Origin: Candidatus Ventricola intestinavium
GTDB lineage: Bacteria; Bacillota; Clostridia; Christensenellales; Aristaeellaceae
Reading direction: 5' to 3'
Assembly (NCBI GenBank): GCA_018715105.1
Contig: DVMG01000157.1
Span: 1-12,507, forward strand
Length of the DNA stretch: 12,507 bases
Within the stretch, counting starts at the first letter, position 1. The number at the start of each line of letters is the position of its first letter. Shown in pieces: positions 6,745 to 12,507 of the stretch. The translations under genes and the position numbers were made by a program. Under the pieces are notes generated by a model. It ran no database searches and was not told the DNA's origin. It saw nothing but the letters and a program-made list of their open reading frames with translations.

Positions 6745-6793
6745 GGGGCGCATGCCCCTTTGCGCGCTGCATCGTCTTTTGGGGCTCAGCCCC
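6745..6793 (-). other. Two small GC hairpins between regulator and kinase genes
   Basis: GGGGC-GCAT-GCCCC (6745-6758) and GGGGCTCAGCCCC (6781-6793) can each form a short GC stem of about 5 bp in the 107-base gap. Neither is followed by a T-run on the minus strand, so they are not intrinsic terminators. They may slow ribosomes or nucleases or mean nothing. Confidence 0.3.
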
Positions 6794-6823
6794 CTCTTTC
6801 CCCTCGATCCGGCCAGGCTCTCT

Positions 6824-8413
6824 TCAGCCATAGAGCTTGCGGTATTGCGCCGGGCTGAGGTTGGTTTCGCGCTTAAAGGTCTGGGTAAAGTGCTTGATGT
6901 CGCTGTACCCCACGCGGGCGCAAACCTCGGTCACGGGCAGGCTGGTCTGCTGCAAAAGCTCTTTCGCGTGCTCCATGCGCACGCGCGTGAGATACTTGAT
7001 AAAGCCCTCGCCTGTCTCTTTTTTAAACAGCGCGCTGAAATAGCTCGCGCTGAAGCCCGCCTCCTCGCATACCTGCTCCAGCGTGATGGGTTCATGATAA
7101 TGCTCCTGCACATATTGACGCGCCACGCGGATGGGCCGTGTCGAGCCGCTCCTGTGCCGCTCTGAAATCTGGTCGATCTGCCCAGCAAGCAGCGTACGCA
7201 GGGCGTCATAGAGCTGGCGTGCCTCCCCCATACACCTGCACCGGCCCTCAAAGGCCTCCAGCTGCCGCTCACGATCCTGGACATCGGGCCGCTGCAGGAA
7301 CACGCGCGCCGCCTCCGTCACCAGATGAAGGATCTCGCTTCCGCGCACATGCGGTGTGCGAAGCACTTCCGCCTCAAGGGCCGAAACAGCTGTGTCCGCA
7401 TCCTGCCGGGAGAGCTGTTCGGGCCGCTCCTGCGCGAGCCTGAGGCAGGCGGCCAGCGCCCGCTCCCGGTCCACTGCGGAGGGCGGCGGCAGGGATTCAA
7501 GCAGCCTGCCCGTTCCCTCCGTGAGGCGCTCCATGGCGGTCATCCGCGCCCTGTCGCACGCCTGTGCAAGCCGTTCCACCTGGGTGACCGGCGGGCTCAC
7601 CGCCAGAGAAAAGCTGACCTGCCCAAACAGGCCGCGCTGTGCGTCCAGCTGATTGAGACAGTCCCGCAGGCGCTTTTTTACGGCCTTCTGCTGTTCCGGC
7701 AGGTAGCACAGCAGCACGCCTCCTCCCTGTTTCTCCATATGGCACAGCACCTGGCTGCACAGCGGCTCCAGCTCTGTGCGGAAAACCGTCTCCGCCTTTT
7801 CTTCGATGACCGCCAGCGAGGCCGGAGAAAAGCGTTCCGCGTCATAATCCATCGAAAGAAGAGCCACCTGCAAAAGCCCCGGCTGCGCCTGGAAGCGGTA
7901 TTCCTCCCACAGCCGCTCAGGCGTGGGGTCTTCAAGCCGCCTGCAAAGCAGATCCTGCACCAGCCGTTCCTGAAGCTGCCGCTTGTCCTCCCGGCTGCTT
8001 CGGCGCAGGTTTTCCACCTCACTGCCCAGACACCTGCGGCTGCGGCAGCGCTCGCCCAGCTTGCGCATCGTCTCCATCAGTTCCTGCCGGTCGATGGGTT
8101 TGAGCAGATAGTCCCCCACGCCGTGGCGGATCGCGCTCTGCGCGTATTCAAAGTGTGCATAGCCGCTGATGATGACGATTTCAAGCGCCGGTTTGAGCCG
8201 CTTGGCCCGCTCAATCAGCTCCAGGCCATGGCAGCCGGGCATGCGGATGTCGGTGATCAGGATATCCGGGCTGCATGTTTGAATCAGCTCAAGCGCTTGA
8301 AGGCCATTTGACGCCGTGCCGGCCAGCTCCATGTTCAGCTCCTGCCAGTCGATGAGCATTTGAATCAGGCTGCACACGCGTGCCTCGTCGTCCGCGATGA
8401 TCACTTTCAGCAT
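6824..8413 (-). CDS. YesN-type response regulator with AraC DNA-binding domain
   Basis: This 529-residue cytoplasmic transcription factor pairs with the histidine kinase that follows 107 bases downstream. The receiver domain (about 1-115) has the acidic pair D8-D9, phospho-acceptor D55 in LITDIRMPG, S83 in IISGY and K105 in LLKPID. A long middle region (about 120-425) has no motif I can name, as is usual in YesN proteins. The last 100 or so residues are an AraC/XylS double helix-turn-helix: ITLEQVCEEAGFSASYFSALFKK, then VTEVCARVGYSDIKHFTQTFKR, ending in LSPAQYRKLYG. AGGAGGG is 6 bases before ATG 8413. It follows the binding-protein gene on the same strand and has a possible promoter of its own. 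By analogy with known YesN-regulated sugar loci, the expected target is the adjacent transporter promoter. Confidence 0.95.
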   Translation of the reverse strand: MLKVIIADDEARVCSLIQMLIDWQELNMELAGTASNGLQALELIQTCSPDILITDIRMPGCHGLELIERAKRLKPALEIVIISGYAHFEYAQSAIRHGVGDYLLKPIDRQELMETMRKLGERCRSRRCLGSEVENLRRSSREDKRQLQERLVQDLLCRRLEDPTPERLWEEYRFQAQPGLLQVALLSMDYDAERFSPASLAVIEEKAETVFRTELEPLCSQVLCHMEKQGGGVLLCYLPEQQKAVKKRLRDCLNQLDAQRGLFGQVSFSLAVSPPVTQVERLAQACDRARMTAMERLTEGTGRLLESLPPPSAVDRERALAACLRLAQERPEQLSRQDADTAVSALEAEVLRTPHVRGSEILHLVTEAARVFLQRPDVQDRERQLEAFEGRCRCMGEARQLYDALRTLLAGQIDQISERHRSGSTRPIRVARQYVQEHYHEPITLEQVCEEAGFSASYFSALFKKETGEGFIKYLTRVRMEHAKELLQQTSLPVTEVCARVGYSDIKHFTQTFKRETNLSPAQYRKLYG

Positions 8414-8452
8414 CCGTATCCCTCCTGCGGCGTCGTGATGGGCCTCGTCTAC

Positions 8453-8481
8453 ATTTTATCACAGCCGGGCCTTCCAGGCAA
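8453..8481 (-). promoter_or_regulatory. Possible internal promoter of the regulator-kinase genes
   Basis: On the minus strand TTGCCT (8476-8481) and TAAAAT (8453-8458) are 17 bp apart. A TGA directly before the -10 gives an extended -10 element. It lies 40 bases upstream of the regulator start and downstream of the hairpin that follows the binding-protein gene. It would keep basal sensor levels when the main operon is off. The -35 match is imperfect. Confidence 0.45.
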
Positions 8482-8487
8482 CAGAGC

Positions 8488-8516
8488 AGGGGACGCCGGC
8501 CGAACCGGCGCCCCCT
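8488..8516 (-). other. Stable intercistronic hairpin after the binding-protein gene
   Basis: The arms 8489-8499 and 8505-8515 form an 11-bp GC-rich stem with a 5-base loop, extendable by one A-T pair. One position is a G-U pair in the leftward transcript but an A-C mismatch in the opposite strand, so the structure fits leftward RNA better. No T-run follows it leftward, so it is more likely an mRNA-stabilising or attenuating element than a full terminator. Confidence 0.6.
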
Positions 8517-8535
8517 CTTTTCATGGAATTGATCT

Positions 8536-9438
8536 TTACTCGGCCTTGGTCAGCACGGAAACGCCGGTATCGGTTACGGCGCCTCCCAGATCCTCGCCGT
8601 TCAGCGCGGCAACAGCCGCCTTCACGCCTTCATAGCCCATGACATCCGGGTTCTGCGCCATGGTGGCCAGCAGATAACCATCTTCAATCAGGCCGAGGAT
8701 CGCATCGGACTTATCAAAGCCCACGCCCACAATCGCGTCGCTGCCGGAAGCCTTGATGGCGTTGCCGGCGCCGGTGGTGGAGCCTTCGTTGCAGCCGAAG
8801 ATGCCCACAACGCCCTGGGTGATGTAATTCTCCGCGATGGACTGGCTCTTGGCCGCGTCGCCTTCGCCATACTGGGTCTCCATGATGGTGAAGTCGGTGC
8901 CTTCAAATGCCGCGCGGAAGCCTTCCTCGCGCATCACGCAGGAATCGGTCGCCGCGTTGACGTTGATGATGCCGATGTTGCCGGAGGTAATGCCCTTTTC
9001 TTCCAGCGCGGCGATCATGGTCTCGCCCGCGGTCTGACCGGCAGCCCGGTTGTCGGTGGAGAAAGTAGCCTCCGCCTCCACGTTGGCCGGGGAATCCACA
9101 TAGACAATCTTCACGCCCTGGGCCACGGCCTCATTGAGCGCGGAAGAAATGGCGTCCGGGCCGTTGGCCGCCACGATCAGGGCCTGATACCCGCCCGCAA
9201 CCGCGTTATTGACCTGCTCGATCTGCTGCGCGTCATCCTTGGTATTCGGTGCCATGAATGTGACGGTGACGCCGAGCTCCTCGGCTGCCTTCTGCGCGCC
9301 CTCATTGAGGGTGACCCAGTGCTGGTCAATGGAATCCATGGTGATCAGGGCGATCTTCTCCCCTTCCGCCAGCGCGCCCGCGCAGCCAAGTGCCAGCAGC
9401 GCGATGATGCACAGCAGGGAAATCCATTTCTTGTTCAT
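8536..9438 (-). CDS. Sugar ABC transporter substrate-binding protein (RbsB-like)
   Basis: This 300-residue secreted receptor of the Peripla_BP_4/RbsB family binds a sugar outside the membrane and delivers it to the permease. The N-terminus MNKKWISLLCIIALLALGCAGALAEGEK is a signal peptide with a positive start, a hydrophobic core and an ALA-E cleavage motif. A cysteine at residue 19 is preceded by A-L-G, a poor match to the lipobox consensus, so lipid anchoring is uncertain. The mature part begins with KIALITMDSIDQHWVTLNEGAQKAAEELG, typical of the family. Later family-like segments are ALIVAANGPDAI, DNRAAGQTAGE, FGCNEGSTTGAGNAIK and VGVGFDKSD. GGAGG lies 8 bases before ATG 9438. It is third in the ATPase-permease-binding protein order and is followed by a hairpin and then the two-component genes. 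Ligand identity cannot be read from the sequence. Confidence 0.95.
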   Translation of the reverse strand: MNKKWISLLCIIALLALGCAGALAEGEKIALITMDSIDQHWVTLNEGAQKAAEELGVTVTFMAPNTKDDAQQIEQVNNAVAGGYQALIVAANGPDAISSALNEAVAQGVKIVYVDSPANVEAEATFSTDNRAAGQTAGETMIAALEEKGITSGNIGIINVNAATDSCVMREEGFRAAFEGTDFTIMETQYGEGDAAKSQSIAENYITQGVVGIFGCNEGSTTGAGNAIKASGSDAIVGVGFDKSDAILGLIEDGYLLATMAQNPDVMGYEGVKAAVAALNGEDLGGAVTDTGVSVLTKAE

Positions 9439-9504
9439 ACGTCGTGTCCTCCTTCAGAATTTTTGTTTATCTATGCACCGCGGTCTCGCCGCCGCGGCCA
9501 TATT

Positions 9505-9530
9505 CCCGGTTGCGTCCGGTTCTGTCCGGC
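9505..9530. repeat. Three CCGG units at 10-bp spacing between permease and binding-protein genes
   Basis: CCCGGT (9505-9510), TCCGGT (9515-9520) and TCCGGC (9525-9530) repeat at one helical turn in the 112-base gap. A CCGCGG inverted pair (about 9478-9498) lies beside them. This could be a protein-binding array or a chance outcome of GC-rich sequence. Confidence 0.3.
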
Positions 9531-9550
9531 GCTTTTCATGCGCGGCCGCG

Positions 9551-10579
9551 TCATGGGGCCGCATTCTTTTTGGGGGCCGCTTTGCGTCCGCCGATGCCGC
9601 GGCGGAAAACAATATCCATCAGCACCGCACCCACCACGATGATGCCGATGACGATGCGCTGAATTCCCACCGGCGCGCCCGCCATGCTCAGGCCGTTTTC
9701 AAGCGTTTGCCAAACCGCGGCGCCGGCAAATGTGCCCAGCAGCAGGCCCGTGCCGCCCAGCGGGGAGACGCCGCCAATGACGCCCGCAGCCACACCGTAC
9801 ATCTCATATACATTGCCGGCCTCCATGTTGCCCATACCGGCCTGCGCGCAGAGGATCAGCCCGACCACAAACGCACAGAACGCGCTCACCATATAGGCCT
9901 TGGTCACCGTGCTCACCACGCTCACGCCGGACAGCTTGGCCGCATCCGTGTTGGAGCCGATGGCGTAGATATGCCGTCCGGTGCGGGTTTTGGACAGCAG
10001 GAAAAAGAAGATGAGGAAGATGATCAGCGCAATCCAGAATGTGTTGTATACACCGGCCGTGCTGCCATAGTAGAAGAAATCCTGAAACGCGTCTGCCGCC
10101 TCCTTGCCGATGCCGGAGGAGATGGCGTTTGTGTTGCGGTTTCCGTTGACCATATACGCTACGCCGCGGCCGACAAACATGGTGCCCATGGTCGCGATGA
10201 ACGGGGGCAGGCGGAATTTGCCCACCAGCAGCCCATTGACAAGGCCCACGGCCAGGCAGCAGACCAGCGCCACCAGAATCGCGATGCACACGTTTACGCC
10301 GGCGCTCATCAGCGTGGCGGAGATCATGGCGCTCATGGCCACAACCGAGCCGATGGACAGGTCGATGTTGCCCGTGATCAGCAAATAGCTCTGCCCCACG
10401 CCGATGAGAAGATACTTGCTCATCGAGCGCAGCAGATTCAGGATGTTGCGCACGGAAAACACCTGTGGCTGGATAAGACCGAAGGCCACGTAGATGACGA
10501 TCAGCCCGACAAAAGCGGTCAGCGCCGCGCCCATGCCGCGCACGGCCATGATCTGCCTGAATTTGCTCTTCCTGTTCAT
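9551..10579 (-). CDS. Sugar ABC transporter permease (RbsC-like)
   Basis: This 342-residue inner-membrane channel subunit belongs to the RbsC/XylH/MglC branch (BPD_transp_2). It has many hydrophobic segments, beginning with GAALTAFVGLIVIYVAFGLI after a basic N-terminus. The family signature LLITGNIDLSIGSVVAMSAM (about residues 66-85) is clear. Also present are GLVNGLLVGKFRLPPFIATMGTMFVGRG, the cytoplasmic coupling-loop region RTGRHIYAIGSNTDAAKLSGV and GVIGGVSPLGGTG. The start ATG 10579 overlaps the stop of the ATPase gene by four bases (ATGA) and has GGGAG about 9 bases upstream, so the two subunits are translationally coupled. The basic tail ends in KAAPKKNAAP. Its expected motor is the ATPase encoded just upstream. 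The degenerate second ATPase could in principle also contact its coupling loops, which is inference. Confidence 0.95.
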   Translation of the reverse strand: MNRKSKFRQIMAVRGMGAALTAFVGLIVIYVAFGLIQPQVFSVRNILNLLRSMSKYLLIGVGQSYLLITGNIDLSIGSVVAMSAMISATLMSAGVNVCIAILVALVCCLAVGLVNGLLVGKFRLPPFIATMGTMFVGRGVAYMVNGNRNTNAISSGIGKEAADAFQDFFYYGSTAGVYNTFWIALIIFLIFFFLLSKTRTGRHIYAIGSNTDAAKLSGVSVVSTVTKAYMVSAFCAFVVGLILCAQAGMGNMEAGNVYEMYGVAAGVIGGVSPLGGTGLLLGTFAGAAVWQTLENGLSMAGAPVGIQRIVIGIIVVGAVLMDIVFRRGIGGRKAAPKKNAAP

Positions 10580-12105
10580 GCGTCTTTTCTCCCTTCACCG
10601 TCACCGGCAAACTTGTTTTCAAACCGGGTTGCCAGGGTCAGGATCTCGTTTTGTGTGGTTTCGCCCGCCATGACCTCGCCGGTGATCCGTCCGTCGCACA
10701 TGACGATGATGCGGTCCGCAATGCCCATCACTTCCGGCATCTCGGAGGAGACGAACATCACCGCGATGCCCTGTTCTTTGAGCCGGTTCATCAGGTGATA
10801 GATTTCCACTTTGGCCGCCACGTCAATGCCCCGCGTGGGCTCGTCAAACATCACCACGCGCGAGTCGCGTGCCAGCCACTTGCCCACCACAACCTTCTGC
10901 TGGTTGCCACCGGAGAGGTTGCCTGCGTCCATGTCGATGTTGGGCGTTTTGATCTTCAGGCTTTCCACCGCCTTTTCGCACATGGCGTTCTCCCGGGAGC
11001 TGCTGACCACCCCCAGAGGACCGCACAGAAGATCCAGATTCGGCAAAGCAATGTTGTGCCGGATGGAAAGCTTGGTGCACAAACCATCCTTTTTGCGGTC
11101 CTCCGGGGCAAGCACGATTCCTGCGCGGATGGCATCCTGAGGGCCGCGGATCTGCACCGCCCTGCCATCGAGGACAATCTCGCCGCTCTCTTTGGGATCG
11201 ACGCCAAAGATTGCCCGCGTCGTTTCGGTGCGCCCTGCCCCCATCAGCCCGGCAAAGCCCACGATTTCCCCTTCATACAGGTCAAAACTCACATCCCGCA
11301 CCATGCGTCCCGCGTTTAAATGCCGGACCTCCAGCACCTTTTTCCCCCTCTCACAGTGCACTCGGGGGAATTTTTCCTTGATTTCGCGTCCCACCATGTG
11401 GGCAATGATCTGATCAAGCGTCACATCCTGAAAGTGAACGGAAGTGATAAATTGCCCATCGCGCATGATCGTCACACGGTCGACAATATGCTGCAGCTCC
11501 TCGAGCCGGTGAGAAATATAAACAATGCCCCGCCCTTCCCGCTTGAGTTGGTGGATGATGCGGAACAGATCGTCGATTTCACGGGACGTGAGCGCGGATG
11601 TCGGCTCATCCATGATGAGCACGCGCGCATTGGTGGACAGTGCCTTGGCGATCTCCACCATCTGCTGCTTGGAAACCGGCAGCTCGCCCACCACCTGCTT
11701 GGGGTCAATATCGATCTTGAGTTCCCCCAGCACGCGCGCGGCCTCCCTCTCCATCTCCGCATCGGAGAGCACAAAACCCCTGCGTTTTTCCCTGCCCAGA
11801 AACATGTTTTCCGCGACAGTGAGATGGCGGCACATATTCAGCTCCTGGTGGATGATCGCCACGCCGATGCCCTGGGCCTGCCGGGGCGTCAGGTTGCCGT
11901 AGCTTTTGCCAAAAATCTCAAGGGTTCCTGCGTCCCTTGTGTATACGCCGCTGAGGATTTTCATCAGCGTCGATTTGCCCGCCCCATTTTCTCCCAGCAG
12001 AGCCATGACTTCCCCCGCGCGCAGTTCAAACTGCACCTGATCAAGCGCCTTGACGCCGGGAAAACTCTTGCAGATGCCCCGCATGGACACAATAACCTCA
12101 TTCAT
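10576..12105 (-). CDS. Sugar ABC transporter ATP-binding protein (RbsA-like, catalytically intact)
   Basis: This tandem-ATPase motor of the sugar importer is 509 residues from the chosen start. Domain 1 has Walker A GENGAGKST (38-46), Q-loop HQE (86-88), signature VSKQQ (144-148), Walker B VLIMDEPTS (162-170) and H-loop ISHRLEE (197-203). Domain 2 has GLMGAGRTE (286-294), the usual R-for-K form of this family, LSGGNQQK (397-404) and FDEPTRGID (420-428). ATG 12105 gives MNEVIVSMRGICKSFPGVKAL, the usual family N-terminus. ATG 12129, eight codons earlier and with weak purines upstream, is an alternative. Longer starts at 12177 or 12219 are unlikely because they fall in or next to the promoter at 12190-12219. 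It is the first gene of the leftward locus and overlaps the permease gene by four bases. Confidence 0.95.
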   Translation of the reverse strand: MNEVIVSMRGICKSFPGVKALDQVQFELRAGEVMALLGENGAGKSTLMKILSGVYTRDAGTLEIFGKSYGNLTPRQAQGIGVAIIHQELNMCRHLTVAENMFLGREKRRGFVLSDAEMEREAARVLGELKIDIDPKQVVGELPVSKQQMVEIAKALSTNARVLIMDEPTSALTSREIDDLFRIIHQLKREGRGIVYISHRLEELQHIVDRVTIMRDGQFITSVHFQDVTLDQIIAHMVGREIKEKFPRVHCERGKKVLEVRHLNAGRMVRDVSFDLYEGEIVGFAGLMGAGRTETTRAIFGVDPKESGEIVLDGRAVQIRGPQDAIRAGIVLAPEDRKKDGLCTKLSIRHNIALPNLDLLCGPLGVVSSSRENAMCEKAVESLKIKTPNIDMDAGNLSGGNQQKVVVGKWLARDSRVVMFDEPTRGIDVAAKVEIYHLMNRLKEQGIAVMFVSSEMPEVMGIADRIIVMCDGRITGEVMAGETTQNEILTLATRFENKFAGDGEGRKDA

Positions 12106-12189
12106 TCGCCCGTTCACCCGTCTTTCCATCTCTCCGCCCTGCCGGGGAAGCGATTGATTCCTTCGCTGGCCGTTCATCTGATTGCATTT

Positions 12190-12219
12190 ATTATAATTCT
12201 TTCCGTTCGGGTCTCTCAA
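12190..12219 (-). promoter_or_regulatory. Main promoter of the sugar transporter locus
   Basis: On the minus strand TTGAGA (12214-12219) and a perfect TATAAT (12190-12195) are 18 bp apart, predicting a start near 12183. This leaves a 5-prime leader of roughly 55-80 bases before the ATPase start. The AT-richer DNA upstream (12220-12300) would be the place for YesN-type regulator sites, but I could not identify a convincing one. Confidence 0.65.
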
Positions 12220-12415
12220 GGGGATTTCTTTCGATTTAAGGGGGGTATTTTATTCAGTTTCTACAATCAAGACGGAATTTCATCTCTCTTTTTATCGCTT
12301 TTTCTGCCTTACCATTCCCTTCTTCCTCCGCACCCGGCTGCCGTCGGGCCATCCTCTGTCCGCGCGGAGAAATCTTCTAGGAAATTACAAAATGAAAAAA
12401 TTTTCTCATAAACTC
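12220..12415. other. Intergenic region between the sugar locus and the tRNA gene
   Basis: No reading frame with a ribosome binding site or domain is visible on either strand. It is less GC-rich than the genes and has a run of G (12240-12245), pyrimidine-rich tracts (about 12284-12330) and an AT-rich stretch (12380-12415). It separates the divergent sugar-locus promoter from the tRNA promoter. Confidence 0.6.
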
Positions 12416-12444
12416 TTGATTTTCTCGAACATTTGATGTAAAAT
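12416..12444 (+). promoter_or_regulatory. Promoter of the tRNA-Val gene
   Basis: TTGATT (12416-12421) and TAAAAT (12439-12444) are separated by 17 bp, predicting a start near 12451, seven bases before the tRNA 5-prime end. The very short leader is common for tRNA genes. It is divergent from the sugar locus. Confidence 0.65.
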
Positions 12445-12457
12445 AGAATTCGCGCTT

Positions 12458-12507
12458 GGGGTCGTAGCTCAGCTGGTCAGAGCGCCACGTTGACATCGTG
12501 GAGGTCG
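12458..12507 (+). tRNA. tRNA-Val(GAC), 3-prime end cut by the window
   Basis: The acceptor 5-prime strand GGGGTCG (12458-12464) is followed by TA. The D-arm comes next (GCTC, loop AGCTGGTCAGA, GAGC). The anticodon arm has stem CCACG/CGTGG with loop TTGACAT, giving anticodon GAC for valine. The window ends in the variable loop and start of the T-arm, so the T-arm and 3-prime acceptor strand are missing. Confidence 0.9.

Noticed and set aside
9209..10798. Long plus-strand open frame antisense to binding protein and permease
   Set aside because: It crosses three well-supported minus-strand genes and has the same shadow composition (His, Asp, Ala, Arg) with no domain.
12106..12219. Extending the RbsA-like ATPase to a TTG start at 12219
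   Set aside because: The TTG overlaps the -35 hexamer of a good promoter, and the extra residues (Asn, Arg, Gln-rich) do not belong to the family. ATG 12105 gives the standard N-terminus.
12221..12283. Two similar octamers, GGGATTTC and GGAATTTC, 53 bp apart upstream of the transporter promoter as regulator sites
   Set aside because: The match is short and in AT-rich sequence; it is not enough to call a regulator operator.
12458..12507. tRNA-Val as an integration site for a mobile element
   Set aside because: No integrase, direct repeat of the tRNA 3-prime end or phage-like gene is visible in the window, and the tRNA 3-prime end lies outside it.

Overview
The window is GC-rich DNA, roughly 60% G+C by eye, from what looks like a Bacillota/Clostridia-type gut anaerobe. 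The support is strong AGGAGG-type ribosome binding sites, sigma-A promoters, a DUF3793 protein beside a short-chain clostridial flavodoxin, YesM/YesN two-component genes and an Rbs-type sugar ABC importer. An order such as Christensenellales is possible, but the window alone cannot settle taxonomy.

Left part, bases 1 to about 1360. A consensus sigma-A promoter (34-62, minus strand) points out of the left edge and is followed by heptamer repeats. A second promoter (164-192, plus strand) drives a two-gene unit, a DUF3793 protein followed by a flavodoxin, which ends at a perfect 16-bp-stem terminator (1314-1359). Two near-identical palindromes, GTTAGTTTAT(A/T)CTAAC, sit over the start point and just upstream of the Shine-Dalgarno. 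They resemble DtxR/IdeR-type iron boxes, so this is probably an iron-limitation operon in which flavodoxin replaces ferredoxin.

Central and right part, about 1376-12200. Eight genes run leftward: an intact Rbs/Xyl-type sugar ABC ATPase, its permease, a sugar-binding protein, a YesN-type response regulator, a YesM/LytS-type histidine kinase, a second tandem-ABC protein that has lost nearly all ATPase motifs, a fusion of a ROK sugar kinase with a class I mannose-6-phosphate isomerase, and a small phosphoglycosyl transferase. A promoter lies ahead of the transporter (12190-12219), and a weaker internal one ahead of the regulator (8453-8481). A stable hairpin between binding protein and regulator could set expression levels. 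The simplest reading is a self-regulated sugar import and catabolism locus: import, phosphorylation, isomerisation to fructose-6-phosphate, and transcriptional control by the two-component pair. The substrate is not determined; mannose or glucose is suggested by the kinase-isomerase fusion.

The most unusual element is the degenerate ABC ATPase (4111-5646). It is an intact ORF, translationally coupled by an ATGA overlap to a histidine kinase that has two membrane helices and essentially no extracellular sensor. This suggests, as inference, that the pseudo-ATPase is a sensory or signalling partner rather than a transport motor.

Right edge. After a gene-free AT-richer stretch, a rightward promoter (12416-12444) leads into a tRNA-Val(GAC) gene cut by the window end. 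I saw no insertion sequence, CRISPR array or phage gene.
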